Source: Hyphomicrobium sp.
GTDB lineage: Bacteria > Pseudomonadota > Alphaproteobacteria > Rhizobiales > Hyphomicrobiaceae
Direction: 5' to 3'
Length of the DNA stretch: 64,000 bases
Assembly (NCBI GenBank): GCA_030148725.1
Contig: JASBSU010000036.1
Location: 1 to 64,000 of the forward strand
Shown here one piece after another: positions 1 to 7,946 of the stretch. The notes under the pieces were generated by a model. That model ran no database searches and was not told where the DNA came from. It saw nothing but the letters and a program-made list of their open reading frames with translations. The position numbers and the translations under genes were made by a program. How positions within the stretch are numbered: the stretch's first letter is position 1; each line of letters opens with the position of its first letter.

Positions 1-1
1 G

Positions 2-457
2 ACCTCAAAGACCGTCTATTTGGCGCTGCATGCGAACCACCCTCGCGAGTTCACCGCTGCTTCGCGCGCCGCTTGCGCGCGACTGGTCGATGCGGGCGTC
101 GCAATGGTGAGCCAGAGCGTGCTGCTGCGCGGCGTGAACGATGACGCCGATACGCTGGAAGCGTTGATGCGCGGCTTCGTCGAAATGCGCGTCAAGCCCT
201 ACTACCTCCACCACGGCGATCTGGCGCCGGGGACGGCCCACTTGCGGACCACCATCGCCGAGGGCCAGGCTTTGGTGCAGGAATTGCGGCGTCGGGTTTC
301 CGGCTTGGCGCTGCCGACGTACGTGCTCGACATCCCCGGCGCACATGGGAAGGTGCCCATCGGGCCGAGCTACGTGTCGGACGCGAATGGCGACGTCGTC
401 GTCAGCGACCGGACCGGAGTCCCGCATCGTTATTCGGACTGCGCGCCGCCGGTCTGA
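2..457 (+). CDS. Lysine 2,3-aminomutase-like radical SAM protein, C-terminal part (5' truncated by window)
   Basis: The reading frame is open from the first bases and ends at a TGA at 455-457, leaving the last 151 residues. It contains LALHANHPREF near the start and YYLHHGDLAPGTAHLRT, both typical of the second half of the KamA/EpmB family of PLP-dependent radical SAM aminomutases. Near the C-terminus, DIPGAHGKVPIG matches the glycine-rich segment whose lysine carries PLP in KamA, so the PLP lysine appears to be kept. The radical SAM CxxxCxxC cluster would lie upstream of the window. Whether it acts on free lysine or on lysine for modification of elongation factor P cannot be decided from this fragment. 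Confidence 0.85.
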   Translation, partial: TSKTVYLALHANHPREFTAASRAACARLVDAGVAMVSQSVLLRGVNDDADTLEALMRGFVEMRVKPYYLHHGDLAPGTAHLRTTIAEGQALVQELRRRVSGLALPTYVLDIPGAHGKVPIGPSYVSDANGDVVVSDRTGVPHRYSDCAPPV

Positions 458-498
458 GCTGATCGCCGGGCGTCCTCGGATGCCTCTCCCAAAGTGCA

Positions 499-516
499 GT
501 TGCCAGACGAGGCAAC
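499..516. other. Short inverted repeat after the aminomutase gene
   Basis: GTTGCC (499-504) and GGCAAC (511-516) form a perfect 6-bp stem with a 6-nt loop, 41 bp beyond the aminomutase stop. There is no T-run, so it is at most a weak terminator or RNA hairpin. Confidence 0.3.
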
Positions 517-523
517 GGCGCTT

Positions 524-545
524 GCACCGTTACATCGTTCGGTGC
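524..545. promoter_or_regulatory. Inverted repeat GCACCG-N10-CGGTGC upstream of the molybdopterin oxidoreductase
   Basis: A perfect 6-bp inverted repeat with a 10-bp spacer sits about 95 bp before the start of the molybdopterin enzyme. The position would suit an operator, but the motif matches no regulator consensus I can name. Confidence 0.25.
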
Positions 546-638
546 CAAACTGTCGCAACAAACCTGACCCGTATCACCGCACCGACCACCGGAGCGGAAG
601 ATCGCGGGCGATCAATATGTCCGGTGGGAGGATATTCG

Positions 639-2786
639 ATGAACGAGCAGCCTAAGCGCACGAGTTTCTTCGGGTCGTGTCCGCACGACTGCCCCGATAC
701 CTGCGCCATGATCTATGAGACCGAGAACGGCCAGCTCGTGAACGTGAAGGGCAACAAGGACCATCCGATCACGCGCGGCACGCTGTGCGTGAAGCTCAAG
801 GATTTCCACGACCATCACCGCAATCCGGACCGGCTGATGTATCCGCTGCGGCGCGTCGGGCCGAAGGGCTCAGGCCCCAACGGCGGCAACAATTTCGAGC
901 GCATCACCTGGGATGAGGCGATCTCGGAGATCGGCAAGCGCTGGCGCGAGATCATCGCCGAGCACGGCGCGCAAGCCATCATGCCCTATAGCTACCTCGG
1001 CAACATGGGGCTCGTGCAGGGCATCAACTCTGGCGACCCGTTCTTCAATCGGCTCGGCTCGACGGTGAACGAGAAGACGTTCTGCACGTCCGGCTCTTCG
1101 ACGGCTTGGCTGCTGACCAACGGTCCGACGGGCGGCGTCGACCCGGAAAGTTTCGTGCACTCGAAGTACATCGTGATCTGGGCGTGCAATACGATCTCGA
1201 CCAACCTTCACCACTGGCCGATCGTGCTCGAAGCTCAGAAGCGCGGCGCCAAGGTCGTCGTCATCGACGCGTTCCGCTCGCGCACCGCGAAGGGCGCCGA
1301 CTGGCATATCTGCCCGAAGCCGGGGACGGACGGCGCGCTGGCGATGGGCTTCATCAACTCGATGATCGAGCAGGGCCTCGTCGACCAGGAATACGTCGAC
1401 AACTACACGCTCGGATTCCCCGAACTCAAGGAACGCGCCAAGGAGTTCACGCCGGAGTACGTTGAGAAGGTCACGGGCGTCAAAGCGGCCGACGTCGTGA
1501 AGTTCGCCCGCGAATTCGCAACGTCGCAGCCCTCCGCGATCCGCATCGGCGTCGCGATCGAACGCTCGGCCGGCGGCGCGCAAGCCTCACGCGCCATCTA
1601 CTGCCTGCCGGCTCTGGCGGGCTCCTGGCGGCATGTCGGCGGCGGCGTGCTGCAGCTTCCGTTGTGGGAGTTCCCTGTCGATTGGGTGAAGGCTGCACGG
1701 CCCGACTGGATCAAGGAGGGCACGCGCGTCGTCAACAACCTGCGGCTCGGACAGGCGCTCAACGGCGAGATGAAGCTCGATCCGCCGATCAAGAGCCTGT
1801 TCGTCTTCTGCACCAACCCGATGAGCCAGTCGCCGGAAACGAACAAGATCGCCGAGGGCCTGCTTCGCGAGGATCTATTCACGGTCGTCGCGGAGCACTT
1901 CATCACCGACACGGCGAAGTACGCCGACATCATCCTTCCCGGGGCGATGGCCGCCGAGGCCGAGGACATGATGTGGTCGTGGGGTCACTTCTACCTGACC
2001 TATAACGAGAAGGCGGTCGATCCGCCGGGCGAGTGCAAGCCGACGAGCGAGCTGTGGCGCCTGCTCGCGAAGGAGATGGGCTTCGACGATCCCGTCTTCA
2101 AAATGACCGATAGCGAATTGTGCGCAGCTTATATTCAGTGGGACGATCCCAAGATGGGCGGGATCGACATGGATTACTTCAGAGAGCACGGCTACTTCCG
2201 CATCAATGTCGGCACCGCGGACGACCGTGCGCCGCACGTTGCAGGCAACTTCCCAACGCCGTCAGGCAAAGTGGAGATGCTGCTGAAGGACGCGAAGAAC
2301 TTCGTCGCGGGTCCGTTCCGCGCCATGTACGAAGGCCAGCAGGATGGCTCGCCCATCGATCCGCTCCCGGGCTATCAGCCGGTGCGCGAATCTCCGGAGA
2401 CCAACCCGGAACTGGCGAAGCGCTTCCCGCTCAACATCATCTCGCCCAAGAGCCACGCGTTCCTCAACTCCTGCTACGCGAACGAGCCGCACAAGGTTCG
2501 CATCCAGGGCGAGCAGTACGTGCTGATCTCGCCGGCCGATGCAGGCACGCGCAACATTCGCGAAGGCGATCCGGTGCGCGTTGCGAATGCGCGGGGTCAT
2601 TTCGAGGGCGTGGCGCGCGTCACCGACGACGTCAATCCGGGCATCGTCGTCGCGACGCTCGGCTACTGGCGCTCCCTCAACCGCTCGGACGGCTCGGTCA
2701 ATTCGATTTCGTCGGATGCGTGGTCCAGCATCGGCCGGGCGCCGACCTTCTCGGATAATCTCGTCGAGGTCACGCGCGTCAACTGA
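639..2786 (+). CDS. Molybdopterin-dependent oxidoreductase with N-terminal 4Fe-4S motif
   Basis: The protein has 715 residues and belongs to the bacterial molybdopterin (bis-MGD) oxidoreductase family (formate dehydrogenase / DMSO reductase superfamily). Residues 14-50 hold the four cysteines of an N-terminal 4Fe-4S site (SCPHDCPDTC at 13-22, then C50). The middle and C-terminal parts carry typical features such as FVFCTNPMSQSP, YADIILPGAM and a C-terminal MGD-binding region (ISPKSHAFLNS). The start ATG at 639 is preceded by GGGAGG at 625-630; a longer frame upstream starts inside the previous gene and lacks conservation. No twin-arginine signal is seen, so it is probably cytoplasmic. No electron-transfer subunit or cofactor gene lies next to it. 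The substrate cannot be read from sequence. Confidence 0.9.
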   Translation: MNEQPKRTSFFGSCPHDCPDTCAMIYETENGQLVNVKGNKDHPITRGTLCVKLKDFHDHHRNPDRLMYPLRRVGPKGSGPNGGNNFERITWDEAISEIGKRWREIIAEHGAQAIMPYSYLGNMGLVQGINSGDPFFNRLGSTVNEKTFCTSGSSTAWLLTNGPTGGVDPESFVHSKYIVIWACNTISTNLHHWPIVLEAQKRGAKVVVIDAFRSRTAKGADWHICPKPGTDGALAMGFINSMIEQGLVDQEYVDNYTLGFPELKERAKEFTPEYVEKVTGVKAADVVKFAREFATSQPSAIRIGVAIERSAGGAQASRAIYCLPALAGSWRHVGGGVLQLPLWEFPVDWVKAARPDWIKEGTRVVNNLRLGQALNGEMKLDPPIKSLFVFCTNPMSQSPETNKIAEGLLREDLFTVVAEHFITDTAKYADIILPGAMAAEAEDMMWSWGHFYLTYNEKAVDPPGECKPTSELWRLLAKEMGFDDPVFKMTDSELCAAYIQWDDPKMGGIDMDYFREHGYFRINVGTADDRAPHVAGNFPTPSGKVEMLLKDAKNFVAGPFRAMYEGQQDGSPIDPLPGYQPVRESPETNPELAKRFPLNIISPKSHAFLNSCYANEPHKVRIQGEQYVLISPADAGTRNIREGDPVRVANARGHFEGVARVTDDVNPGIVVATLGYWRSLNRSDGSVNSISSDAWSSIGRAPTFSDNLVEVTRVN

Positions 2787-2806
2787 CGAAAGCCTCGCCT
2801 TCTGCG

Positions 2807-2839
2807 AAAAGGCGCTGTGGCTCGGCTGCAGCGCCTTTT
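2807..2839 (+). terminator. Rho-independent terminator after the molybdopterin oxidoreductase
   Basis: An 11-bp perfect inverted repeat (AAAAGGCGCTG at 2807-2817 and CAGCGCCTTTT at 2829-2839) with an 11-nt loop begins 20 bp after the stop codon. The GC-rich stem ends in a T-run. It isolates the oxidoreductase from the next gene. Confidence 0.85.
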
Positions 2840-2967
2840 GCTTTGCCGACGGCGTTTTGTGGGATTTCCGATTGAAGTTGTTACGAATCCGAACTTATTA
2901 ACAATTCGTTAATGGATTTCTTGAGGGTGCTGTCTCGCGTCCCCGCCAGAAGATTGGGGAGCCGACG

Positions 2968-3879
2968 ATGCGTTTCGCTCAGCAAGTCGTTTTAGTCGTT
3001 GTCGCCAGCATAATGAGCGCTCTCGCGGTGACTGCCGGCGATCTGCCCGCTGTTTCTGGTCCAAACGGGAAACTCAGCGTCGAAGGTGGGACCTTCGATG
3101 ACCAAGGCGCCGGGATTGCGCTCGGGAGTTTTGCCGTTCCGCTCGGACCGTCTGTTGGTCTGCAAGCCGATGGCGCTCTGGGAAGCATCGATGGCGACGT
3201 GATGGGCGGAGGCGGACTGCACCTTTTTACCCGCGATCCGTCGAGCTATCTGCTGGGTGTCTATGGCAGCTATCACACCTGGGATTCCATCGATATCTGG
3301 CGGCTGGCTGGCGAGGGAGAGCTTTACCTCGGACGCTTCACGCTTTCGGGTCTCGCCGGCTATGAAAGCGTCGAGGTGCCGAGTACGGTGGGCGATCTCC
3401 TGGTTCTGACGCCAGACGACAAGCACTTCTTCGGGCAGTTCGATGCCAGCTATTACATCACCGATGATTTCAAGGTGACGGGTGGATATCGGTATCTCAA
3501 CGAAGCGAGCTTTGGGGCCGCCGGTGCCGAATATCTAATCCGCGGCCGAGACGTTCCGATGTCGCTTTTTGCGCGCGGCAATTTCGGTGACGGCGACTAC
3601 ACCAGCGTCACGGGCGGGTTGAAAATCTATCTCGGCAGCGATCCGAATAAATCGCTCATCGACCGCAATCGCCGCGACGATCCAGAAAACTATCTGCCGG
3701 TGTTTCCGAAGCTCGCCACGTCAGGCGGGACGAACTACTGCACTGCAGGCCCCTCTCCCATGTATCAGGTGTCCTCGCCAACGCCGTGCGTCTGCCCATC
3801 GGGCACGCCGCGATCCGGGCAGGGGCCTCAGTACATTCCGGCCCTTGGCGGCTTCTATACTTGCGGCAACCCCGTTTAA
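2968..3879 (+). CDS. Secreted beta-barrel-like outer-membrane protein with Cys-rich tail
   Basis: This 303-residue protein starts with a clear Sec signal peptide (residues 1-24, hydrophobic VVLVVVASIMSALAV, likely cleavage near A-G). The following 190 residues are glycine- and aromatic-rich with alternating short hydrophobic stretches (LLGVYGSYHTW, GRFTLSGLAGYESV, DFKVTGGYRYL), a pattern seen in outer-membrane beta-barrels. The C-terminal about 50 residues differ: they are proline-rich with four cysteines (NYCTAG, PCVCPSG, FYTCGNPV). I recognise no named family. GGGGAGC at 2957-2963 is a plausible ribosome binding site. It is monocistronic, with a terminator before it and about 180 bp after it. 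Confidence 0.7.
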   Translation: MRFAQQVVLVVVASIMSALAVTAGDLPAVSGPNGKLSVEGGTFDDQGAGIALGSFAVPLGPSVGLQADGALGSIDGDVMGGGGLHLFTRDPSSYLLGVYGSYHTWDSIDIWRLAGEGELYLGRFTLSGLAGYESVEVPSTVGDLLVLTPDDKHFFGQFDASYYITDDFKVTGGYRYLNEASFGAAGAEYLIRGRDVPMSLFARGNFGDGDYTSVTGGLKIYLGSDPNKSLIDRNRRDDPENYLPVFPKLATSGGTNYCTAGPSPMYQVSSPTPCVCPSGTPRSGQGPQYIPALGGFYTCGNPV

Positions 3880-4021
3880 CGTCGATCAGCTTCTCGTGCG
3901 AGATATCAGGGTGAACGGCGCGAAACCATATCCCGCTTTTAGACGTTACGTGCGGGTTGATCGGCGCATTCCGTCTTGACCCGACGAAGCCTCGGTCTAG
4001 CGTTCACCTCCCTGCATGTCA

Positions 4022-4063
4022 CAACATCGGGCTCACAACATCCGGCTCATAACATCCCGCTCA
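4022..4063 (+). repeat. Three tandem 14-bp repeats directly before the glucokinase start
   Basis: Units CAACATCGGGCTCA (4022-4035), CAACATCCGGCTCA (4036-4049) and TAACATCCCGCTCA (4050-4063) differ by one to three bases. The last base of the third copy is the A of the ATG start of the next gene. The period is not a multiple of three, so changes in copy number would alter the leader but not the reading frame from ATG. Confidence 0.75.
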
Positions 4064-5010
4064 TGGCGTTTGATCTCGTTGGCGACATTGGCGCTACCAA
4101 TGCACGCTTTGCACTCGTAAACGGCGAGGGCACGCTTTCGCGTCCGGCGGATTTGCTGTGCGCGGATCATTCTACTTTGGCAGACGCAATCGAAGCCTAT
4201 CTCACGGCGGCTGAGCAACGACGACCCATGCGAGCGGTTCTGGCGGTAGCCACGACGCCGCATGAGGATCGCGTCGCTTTCACCAACAATCCGTGGTCAT
4301 TTTCAAAGCTAGAGCTGGCGCGCGCCATCGGCGTTGGCGACCTGCGCATCGTCAACGACTTCCACGCCAACGCAATGGCGCTGCCGATGCTCGCCGCTGA
4401 TGACGTGCAGAAGATCGGCAGCGGGGCCATCTTCCCGGATGCGCCATCCGGCGTGCTTGGGCCCGGATCGGGCCTCGGCGTCAGTTCAGCGGTGCCGGTT
4501 GATGGCGGGCTGCACGCGATCGCGGGAGAAGGCGGGCATGTCACGATGGCGCCCGGCAATGCGCTGGAAAGCGCCGTTCTCGATCATCTTCGCGCGCAGT
4601 TTGGCCACGTGTCTGCGGAGCGCGTGCTCTCCGGGCCGGGGCTGGTCAATCTCTATCGCGCGCTGTGCGAGATCGACGGTAAAGCCCCGGCAGAACTTTC
4701 AGCCGAGCAGATCACCGAAGCTGGCGCCGCCGGATCATGTGGCTATGCCGGCGCGGCCGTGGCGATGTTCTGTGCAATGCTCGGCACCGTCGCGGGCAAC
4801 CTCGCGCTAACGCTCGGTGCGCGCGGCGGGATATATATTGCAGGCGGCATCGTGCCGAAGCTCGGGGACGCTTTCGTCCAATCGGAGTTTCGCGCGCGCT
4901 TCGAAGACAAAGGCCGGTTTCGCGATTACCTCGCGAACATCCCGACCTTCGTCATCACGCGCCGCCACGCGGCGCTGCTGGGCGCAGCTCGTCTGCTGCA
5001 GAACTTCTAA
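4063..5010 (+). CDS. glk: Glucokinase
   Basis: The 315-residue protein is an E. coli-type glucokinase (ATP:glucose 6-phosphotransferase), cytoplasmic, feeding glucose into glycolysis. The N-terminal phosphate-binding DIGATNARFALV follows the start directly. LGPGSGLGVS and GEGGHVTMAP are the phosphate/sugar-binding segments, and GGIYIAGGIVPK is the C-terminal adenosine-binding stretch. The length fits the family. The ATG at 4063 is chosen because the family signature begins six residues later. An in-frame upstream extension to 3976 would be encoded largely by the 14-bp repeats. No Shine-Dalgarno sequence precedes the ATG. The gene ends 3 bp from the convergent nadE-like gene. Glucose released by trehalose or maltodextrin breakdown could be its substrate. 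Confidence 0.93.
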   Translation: MAFDLVGDIGATNARFALVNGEGTLSRPADLLCADHSTLADAIEAYLTAAEQRRPMRAVLAVATTPHEDRVAFTNNPWSFSKLELARAIGVGDLRIVNDFHANAMALPMLAADDVQKIGSGAIFPDAPSGVLGPGSGLGVSSAVPVDGGLHAIAGEGGHVTMAPGNALESAVLDHLRAQFGHVSAERVLSGPGLVNLYRALCEIDGKAPAELSAEQITEAGAAGSCGYAGAAVAMFCAMLGTVAGNLALTLGARGGIYIAGGIVPKLGDAFVQSEFRARFEDKGRFRDYLANIPTFVITRRHAALLGAARLLQNF

Positions 5011-5013
5011 CGG

Positions 5014-6042
5014 TCAGGCGCTGAGTGCTTTCTCAGGCTCGCTGACCAATTCCTCGACGAGCAAGGGCGGTGCGTGGAGGTAGCGCGTCGCCTTGCGCTT
5101 GGAATGGATGTCCTTCCACACAAGCTCGACTTGCGCCTCGGTGAGACCGGCGGCACGCGCCACGTCGGCGGCAGGAATTCCGTGCTCCAGGCCGTAGAGG
5201 CAAAGGTCCATCTTCTGATAGGGCAGCGCGAAGTAGAACTCCTCCTGCGTCTGCGCCATGGACCACGTGTCGGTCGTCGGCGGGCGCGCGCAGATCTCGG
5301 CGGGAACGCCCAGCTCCTCGGCGAGCTGATAGACCTGCGACTTGTAGAGATGGGCGATCGGCTTGAAGTCAGCGGCGCCATCGCCGTTCTTGACGAAGAA
5401 GCCCTGGTCGTACTCGAGACGGTTGGGGGTGCCGGAGACGGCGTAGTTCAGGCAGTCGGCATGGTAATATTCGATCTGCTTGCGCGTGCGCTGCTTCATG
5501 TTCGTCGCCGCTACGACCGCCTGATAGATCGCCAGCGGCATGCGCGCTTCGCGGCGTTCCTGGGTCGGGCTTTCGACCACGAGTTTCGTCAGGTTGTAGC
5601 TGTTGCCATGCAGGGCGTTCGACAAGACGACCTTGCAGCTCCAGCCGGGGCCATAGTCGGGGAAGAGCTGGCGGATGGCCGAATCGCGACGCTCGTAGCA
5701 GCCGGACGCCGCCAGTGCGGGCGCGATGTCCTCGATCACGTGCCGGATGCCGAACGTGTCGGCCACCAGACGGCCGAGGCGCAAGCTTTCGGGATCGGAA
5801 TCCTGCTCGGGCATCAGAACGCCGAGGACGTTTGCCGGACCGAACGCGGCAACGCAGAGCGCCGCTGTGACGCTGGAATCGATGCCGCCCGAAAGTCCAA
5901 CGACCGCGCCGCGGCGGCGCAGCCGGCTCAACACCTGCTCGCGGATGCTGTCTATGATCCGCTTCGTCGCCGAGCTGCCATCAAGACGCAGGCTCTGCGC
6001 GGAGAACGTGGCGTTTGCCTCGGGTTTTGGATCTTCAAGCAT
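5014..6042 (-). CDS. NAD synthase-like ATP-dependent amide ligase
   Basis: A 342-residue protein with the N-type ATP pyrophosphatase loop SGGIDSS at residues 51-57 and the NadE signatures GTPNRLEYDQGFFVKNGDG and PPTTDTW. It lacks the N-terminal glutaminase domain of long NadE proteins, so it would use ammonia or ammonia from a partner. It is longer than single-domain NadE (about 275 residues), with an N-terminal extension of about 35 residues and a C-terminal extension. It overlaps the upstream acyl-ligase gene by 8 bp and is the last gene of a five-gene operon. It may simply make NAD from deamido-NAD. Its place beside an ACP and a second amidotransferase suggests instead a dedicated amide-forming role, which is inference. 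Confidence 0.85.
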   Translation of the reverse strand: MLEDPKPEANATFSAQSLRLDGSSATKRIIDSIREQVLSRLRRRGAVVGLSGGIDSSVTAALCVAAFGPANVLGVLMPEQDSDPESLRLGRLVADTFGIRHVIEDIAPALAASGCYERRDSAIRQLFPDYGPGWSCKVVLSNALHGNSYNLTKLVVESPTQERREARMPLAIYQAVVAATNMKQRTRKQIEYYHADCLNYAVSGTPNRLEYDQGFFVKNGDGAADFKPIAHLYKSQVYQLAEELGVPAEICARPPTTDTWSMAQTQEEFYFALPYQKMDLCLYGLEHGIPAADVARAAGLTEAQVELVWKDIHSKRKATRYLHAPPLLVEELVSEPEKALSA

Positions 6043-7597
6043 TCTGAGCGTTTCCGGCTTGGGTTTCGGCGACGAGGCGGCGGCTGATCTTTCCCGACTC
6101 CGTTTTCGGCAGCGATGGCCGGAACTCGACGAACTTCGGGATCATGTAGTCTTCCAGGAACCGCGCGCAGTGGCGCACGACATCAACCTCGGAAATGTTT
6201 GCACCCGGTTCAGTGGCGACGACCGCCTTGATCGCGCTCCCGAGGATCGCGTCCGGTACTCCGATCACAGCGACCTCTGCGATGCCGGGCAGCGCGTAGA
6301 TGATGTTCTCGACTTCCTTCGGAGCGACCTTCTCGCCGCGCGACTTGATGATGTCGTCCTTGCGGCCGACGAAGTAGAGGAAGCCTTCTTCGTCGGTGCG
6401 GAAGAGATCGCCGGTGTAGAGGACGCGCTCCCATTCGTGGGGCCCGGGCCGCAGTGCGCGGGCAGTTGCCTCAGGATTCTCCCAGTAGCCTTTCATGACA
6501 TGGGCACCGCGGATCACGAGTTCGCCGACGACGCCAGCCGGAGCGCGCTCGCCATCCTCGCCGACCACATAAGCTTCGGTGCCAGGGATCGCTATGCCGA
6601 CAGAGGAGATGCGGTTCTTCAATTCGGCGGGCGGCAGCCAGGTGCAGCGCTTGCACTCGGTGAGACCGTACATCGAATAAAGGGCGACGTGCGGGAACAA
6701 CGCCTGGAGGCGCTCGATGTGGGTCGGCGGCAAAGCTGCGGCGGTGTTCGTGATGTAGCGTAGATCCGGAAGTGCGCCGGGCTCCAGGTTGCGCTGCGCG
6801 ATGATGATTGCAGCCATGGTGGGCACCAGCGGCAGTCCGGTGACTTTCTCCTCAGCAGCGCGCGCGAGGATGACCTGCGGGAAGGCGAAAGACTTTTCGA
6901 GCACCAGCGTCGCGCCGACCTTCACAGCCATCAACACCTGATAGAGGCCGTAGTCGAAGGCAATCGGCAGCACGTTGAGGATGATGTCGTCGCTCGTGTT
7001 CTCGAGGTAGGTCGTGATCGACTTGGCCGCGGCGATGACGTTCTGATGCGTCATCATCACGCCCTTGGGGAAGCCGGTGGACCCAGAGGTGTAGACGAGC
7101 ATCGCGAGGTCGAGATCGATGCCGGGTGCTCCGACCATCAGGCGGAATGCCGGCACCGCGAGCACGTCGCCCCAGTGCGCGAACCCGGCATGCGAGGGTG
7201 CCGCGTCTCCATCGGCAACCACGGTCAAGGCGAGCGAGGGACAGGCGAGCGCGGCATCGGCAGCCACCGCCGCCGTCTTCTGCTGCGTTATGAGCGCGCG
7301 CGCCCGGCAGTTGTTGATGATGTAGGCGAGCTTATCTGCCTTGGTCGATGGGTTAACCGGGCAGAAGACTGCGCCTGCCTTCAACGTTGCAAAAATCGAG
7401 ACAACCGCTTCGGCACTGTTGTCCAGAAACAGGACGACGCGATCGCCGCGTGCGATGCCACGATTGATCAATCCCTGCGCGAGTTCGTCGGACAGGTCGT
7501 CGAGCTGAGCGTAGGTCAGCCGCTTGCCTTGCGTGACGAGCGCGGTCTTGTCAGGAAAACGCGTAGCGCTATCGCGCAGGAATTGTTCGAACCGCAT
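6035..7597 (-). CDS. AMP-forming acyl-CoA/acyl-ACP ligase
   Basis: This 520-residue member of the adenylate-forming (ANL) superfamily activates a carboxylic acid as acyl-AMP and passes it to a thiol. The P-loop TSGSTGFPKG lies at 170-179, MYGLTE forms the acyl-adenylate site, YTGDLFRTDEEGFLYFVGRKD is split over the A7/A8 hinge, and the C-terminal PKTESGKISR carries the catalytic lysine. The start at 7597 (MRFEQFLRDSA) begins at the family's normal N-terminus. The ACP gene lies 44 bp upstream and is a likely thiol partner. The arrangement resembles DltA/DltC-type carrier loading and the acyl-CoA ligases I recall from exosortase-associated polysaccharide loci. The acid substrate is unknown. Confidence 0.9.
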   Translation of the reverse strand: MRFEQFLRDSATRFPDKTALVTQGKRLTYAQLDDLSDELAQGLINRGIARGDRVVLFLDNSAEAVVSIFATLKAGAVFCPVNPSTKADKLAYIINNCRARALITQQKTAAVAADAALACPSLALTVVADGDAAPSHAGFAHWGDVLAVPAFRLMVGAPGIDLDLAMLVYTSGSTGFPKGVMMTHQNVIAAAKSITTYLENTSDDIILNVLPIAFDYGLYQVLMAVKVGATLVLEKSFAFPQVILARAAEEKVTGLPLVPTMAAIIIAQRNLEPGALPDLRYITNTAAALPPTHIERLQALFPHVALYSMYGLTECKRCTWLPPAELKNRISSVGIAIPGTEAYVVGEDGERAPAGVVGELVIRGAHVMKGYWENPEATARALRPGPHEWERVLYTGDLFRTDEEGFLYFVGRKDDIIKSRGEKVAPKEVENIIYALPGIAEVAVIGVPDAILGSAIKAVVATEPGANISEVDVVRHCARFLEDYMIPKFVEFRPSLPKTESGKISRRLVAETQAGNAQNA

Positions 7598-7641
7598 CCC
7601 TCGGCTCCCTCTCAGTTCGGCACGCAAGCGCGACGCTTGGC

Positions 7642-7914
7642 TCAGACGGCTACGGCAGTGATGCCCGACGTCTTTCCTGCAACGTAAGCAGCGATCTGGT
7701 TTACGGAATCGAGGTTCTCCGGGACGATCTCCTGGTCCTCGACGATGATGCCGAACTCGGCTTCGATGAACGATACGAGTTCGAGGATGCCGGTTGAATC
7801 GATAAGGCCTTCGGCGAGAAGCGACTGCCCGTCCGCCAGACCTTCGCGGCCTTCGCGGAAGAGAAAGCTCGTTTCGACGAACTCGCGAACCTTGTGCTTG
7901 ATGGTGTTGGTCAT
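7642..7914 (-). CDS. Acyl carrier protein
   Basis: A 90-residue acidic protein with the phosphopantetheine attachment motif GLIDSTGILEL; Ser40 is the modified residue. The length and the helix around FIEAEFGIIVEDQEIVPENLDSV fit the ACP fold. It is not next to fatty-acid synthesis genes. It sits between an asparagine-synthase-like gene (32 bp upstream) and the acyl ligase (44 bp downstream), so it is probably a dedicated carrier on which an acyl group is loaded, modified or handed to the GNAT-type transferase of the same operon. Confidence 0.93.
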   Translation of the reverse strand: MTNTIKHKVREFVETSFLFREGREGLADGQSLLAEGLIDSTGILELVSFIEAEFGIIVEDQEIVPENLDSVNQIAAYVAGKTSGITAVAV

Positions 7915-7946
7915 GCCCTGCTCTCAGTCTCAGCTTTTGCGATTTA

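Noticed and set aside
5074-6087. 337-codon plus-strand frame opposite the NadE-like gene
   Set aside because: Antisense shadow; the minus strand has SGGIDSS and other NadE motifs.
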